Positions 36,259 to 38,840 of a stretch of DNA of 38,840 bases are shown in pieces. Each line of letters begins with the position of its first letter. Position 1 is the first letter of the stretch. The notes under the pieces are model-generated. The model was not told the origin of the DNA. It was given only the letters and a program-made list of their open reading frames with translations, and ran no database searches. Origin of the DNA: Nitrosomonadales bacterium (GTDB taxonomy: Bacteria > Pseudomonadota > Gammaproteobacteria > Burkholderiales > Gallionellaceae); contig JAHFQY010000004.1 of the NCBI GenBank assembly GCA_023259065.1, positions 55,163-94,002 on the forward strand, written 5' to 3'. A program made the translations under genes and the position numbers.

Positions 36259-38085
36259 ATGGAAGAACAGGTCGGCGCCATCTGGCATAAATTGATCACC
36301 GGCGTGGCGGAGAAGCGCTACCCCAAGGAAGCCGTGCAGCTTGCGCAAATCAGCAAGACTGCCGGCATACTGTTCCGCGCCTGGGGCGGCGACAGCGGCC
36401 TCGCGGTGAAATCGGCCACCGCCACCGCCCACGGCGCCAGGCGCAGCCTGCTGCAACGCATCGCCGGCAGCAACCTGAAAACCGAACTGACCTGGCTGGA
36501 CGGCGAAACACTGAACCTGCCCGCCACGCTGGATCTGTTCCCCGAGCGCAGCCTGAACCGCGATTTGTACCTGTGGCTGATCGCTCTCGCCGCGACATCA
36601 AGCAATCCCGGGCTGCCGTGGATTCAGCGCAACCAGCAGGCCACGCTGGAGGTGCTGCAACGCTGGCCCGGTCTGCTGCCGCGCTATCGCCGCCTGGTGA
36701 GCGCCCTGCTGGCAATACGCCCGCAGCCCGCACGCCTGCCGCGCAACGAAGCCAGACAGGAGGAAGCCATACGCGCCGCGCTGCAAAACCCCGGCAGCGT
36801 GGAAGAGCTTCCCCCCGCCCGCTATCCGCCCCAACCGGTGCACCTGTGGCTGCATCCCTTGCCGCCGCAAACCACGCCAGCCCAGCCCGGCAACACCGAG
36901 CCTGCCAGCCATGAAGGCGGCAACAGCCAGAAGAACAAGAACGACAGGCGCTATCAAGCCGAGCGCGTGGACATGCCGGACGGCAAGGATGGCTTCATGA
37001 TGTTCTTCCGCGCCGAGAGCATTCTGAGCTGGGCCGAATACATCAAGGTCAACCGCGCCACCGAAGAAGACGAAGCGCCGGATGATCAAGCCGCCGAGGA
37101 CATGGACAAGCTCAGCGTCGCCCAGGATGGCAAGACCACGGCCTCGCGCCTGCGCTTCGACCTGGATCTGCCCTCTGCCGCCGCTGACGACCTGCCGCTG
37201 GGCGGCGGCATATTGCTGCCGGAATGGCATTACAAAAAACAGCAACTGCTGCCCGACCATTGCCGCGTGCAACCCATGGTGGCGCGCAATGCCGCAGCAC
37301 AGGCGTTGCCAGCCCATCTTGCCGCCACGGCGCGGCGTTTGCGCAGCCAGTTTGAGGCGCTCACTCCGTGCAAGGTGTGGGTCAAGGGGCAGTTCGACGG
37401 CACCGAGCTCGACCTCGATGCCTGCGTGCAATTCTCCGCCGACCGCATCAGCGGCCTGCAGGCGCGCGAGAACGGGCTGTACAAGGCCCACCAATACCGT
37501 GACCGCGACCTCGCCTGCCTGCTGCTGGCAGACCTGTCCCTGTCCACAGATGCCCATGTCAGCGACGAGGCGCGTGTCATCGATGTGATCCGCGACACCC
37601 TGTTCCTGTTTTCCGAGGCGCTCTCCACCACCGGCGACCGCTTTGCGCTGTACGGCTTTTCCTCGCTCAAGCGCGAAAATATCCGCTTCCATGTGCTCAA
37701 GGAGTTCGAGCACAAGTACAACGCCGAAGTGCGCGGGCGCATCGCCGCCATCAAGCCCGGCTTCTACACGCGCATGGGCGCGGCCATCCGCCACTCCAGC
37801 CGGATACTGGCCAAACAGGCGGCGACGCAAAGATTGCTGCTGATACTCACCGACGGAAAACCCAACGACCTCGACCAGTACGAGGGCCGCTATGGCGTGG
37901 AAGACACCCGCGTCGCCATCCACGAGGCCAGGCAAATGGGCTTGCGCCCCTTCTGCGTCACCATAGACGAGAAGGGCAGCAACTACCTGCCCCATCTGTT
38001 CGGCGTGAATGGCTATGTGGTGATCCGCAAACCCTCCGAATTGCCGCGCGAACTCCCCATGCTGTATGCGCAACTTACCCGCTAG
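36259..38085 (+). CDS. norD: NorD, VWA-domain activation protein for NO reductase
   Basis: NorD pairs with the AAA+ protein NorQ to activate NO reductase. The 608-residue protein has a helical N-terminal part, a low-complexity acidic/basic middle (about residues 210-295) and a C-terminal von Willebrand A domain. The MIDAS motif is ADLSLST near residue 425 (DxSxS), with the later Asp in LILTDGKPNDLDQYEGRYG near 529. The ending KPSELPRELPMLYAQLTR is typical of the group. Its ATG directly follows the stop of the polyferredoxin gene. The next gene, nirS, has its own promoter. Confidence 0.95.
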   Translation: MEEQVGAIWHKLITGVAEKRYPKEAVQLAQISKTAGILFRAWGGDSGLAVKSATATAHGARRSLLQRIAGSNLKTELTWLDGETLNLPATLDLFPERSLNRDLYLWLIALAATSSNPGLPWIQRNQQATLEVLQRWPGLLPRYRRLVSALLAIRPQPARLPRNEARQEEAIRAALQNPGSVEELPPARYPPQPVHLWLHPLPPQTTPAQPGNTEPASHEGGNSQKNKNDRRYQAERVDMPDGKDGFMMFFRAESILSWAEYIKVNRATEEDEAPDDQAAEDMDKLSVAQDGKTTASRLRFDLDLPSAAADDLPLGGGILLPEWHYKKQQLLPDHCRVQPMVARNAAAQALPAHLAATARRLRSQFEALTPCKVWVKGQFDGTELDLDACVQFSADRISGLQARENGLYKAHQYRDRDLACLLLADLSLSTDAHVSDEARVIDVIRDTLFLFSEALSTTGDRFALYGFSSLKRENIRFHVLKEFEHKYNAEVRGRIAAIKPGFYTRMGAAIRHSSRILAKQAATQRLLLILTDGKPNDLDQYEGRYGVEDTRVAIHEARQMGLRPFCVTIDEKGSNYLPHLFGVNGYVVIRKPSELPRELPMLYAQLTR

Positions 38086-38225
38086 GCATAGCTTTTCCTC
38101 AAGACCAGCAGAGCCTTGCGAGCCCCCGCCACAGTCCCGAAAACCACCCGTAAAATATGGAAGATGTGCGTTAAATAAGGGGCTGCATTAAATATGTGCT
38201 TTGAATACCTAAAATAAACTTGATG

Positions 38226-38270
38226 TTTGACCTAGGTCAAATTCTCCACTTTATAAGAAGGGGATTATTT
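38226..38270 (+). promoter_or_regulatory. FNR/DNR-type promoter of nirS
   Basis: TTTGACCTAGGTCAAA (38226-38241) is a perfect 16-base palindrome of the FNR/DNR/NNR class, with TTGAC and GTCAA half-sites. Placed at -41.5 it would put the start near 38275 and a -10 near 38263-38270, where GATTATTT stands. The TTGAC half-site differs from the TTGAT of norC, a difference that can weaken FNR and favour DNR/NnrR-type regulators. The rest of the 297-base norD-nirS spacer shows no gene and no clear terminator. Confidence 0.75.
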
Positions 38271-38283
38271 GTCGGCAGTGTAA

Positions 38284-38840
<557 letters not shown>

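Noticed and set aside
36598-38073. 491-codon open frame on the minus strand
   Set aside because: It is antisense to norD, which has clear VWA motifs.

Overview
The window is core chromosome from a betaproteobacterium. Protein character and gene order (rlmE-ftsH-folP-glmM, carA-carB-greA, nadK-recN-bamE-dapB) point to the Nitrosomonadales, perhaps near Gallionellaceae or Sulfuricellaceae; the family is inferred, the class is fairly safe. The right quarter is a denitrification locus with a cytochrome-c-type nitric oxide reductase and the start of a cd1 nitrite reductase.

Layout. 1-5836: a YhdP-like envelope gene leaving the left edge, divergent from glnE. 5860-13192: a membrane class III adenylate cyclase, then leftward glmM, folP, ftsH and rlmE, divergent yhbY, and greA. 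13213-22874: a long leftward block nadK, recN, bamE, dapB, a DUF4202 gene, a zinc-ribbon membrane protein, carA, carB. 23038-28534: rightward genes for a GGDEF protein, hrcA, hemH, a secreted metallo-beta-lactamase-fold protein and a second GGDEF protein. 28540-29663: a 236-bp element with terminal inverted repeats beside a Y1/RAYT-type transposase gene. 29816-31077: a DUF3330 gene overlapping a convergent glycosyltransferase-like gene. 31130-38840: FNR-type promoter, norC, norB, terminator, norE, interrupted norF, norQ, a small membrane protein, a CcoG-like polyferredoxin, norD, a second FNR-type promoter and nirS (partial).

Working together. NirS makes NO from nitrite in the periplasm and NorCB reduces it to N2O. 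NorQ and NorD form the expected AAA+/VWA activation pair. NorE, norF, the small membrane protein and the polyferredoxin look like assembly or electron-supply partners. Both norC and nirS have palindromic FNR/DNR boxes at a distance that fits class II activation, so the locus probably responds to low oxygen or NO.

Most unusual are the spacers. Five contain different short-period (7-9 bp, or hairpin) inverted-repeat elements that nearly fill the gaps between housekeeping genes and often overlap stop codons. One heptamer family has also entered carA in frame at the interdomain linker. Other points of note: a tandem triplication of the recN start region that creates a 14-codon overlapping ORF linking nadK to recN; a RAYT-like protein with Asp at the expected catalytic Tyr; and an in-frame TGA in norF. 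No tRNA, rRNA or CRISPR array was seen, and no gap exceeds 300 bases.
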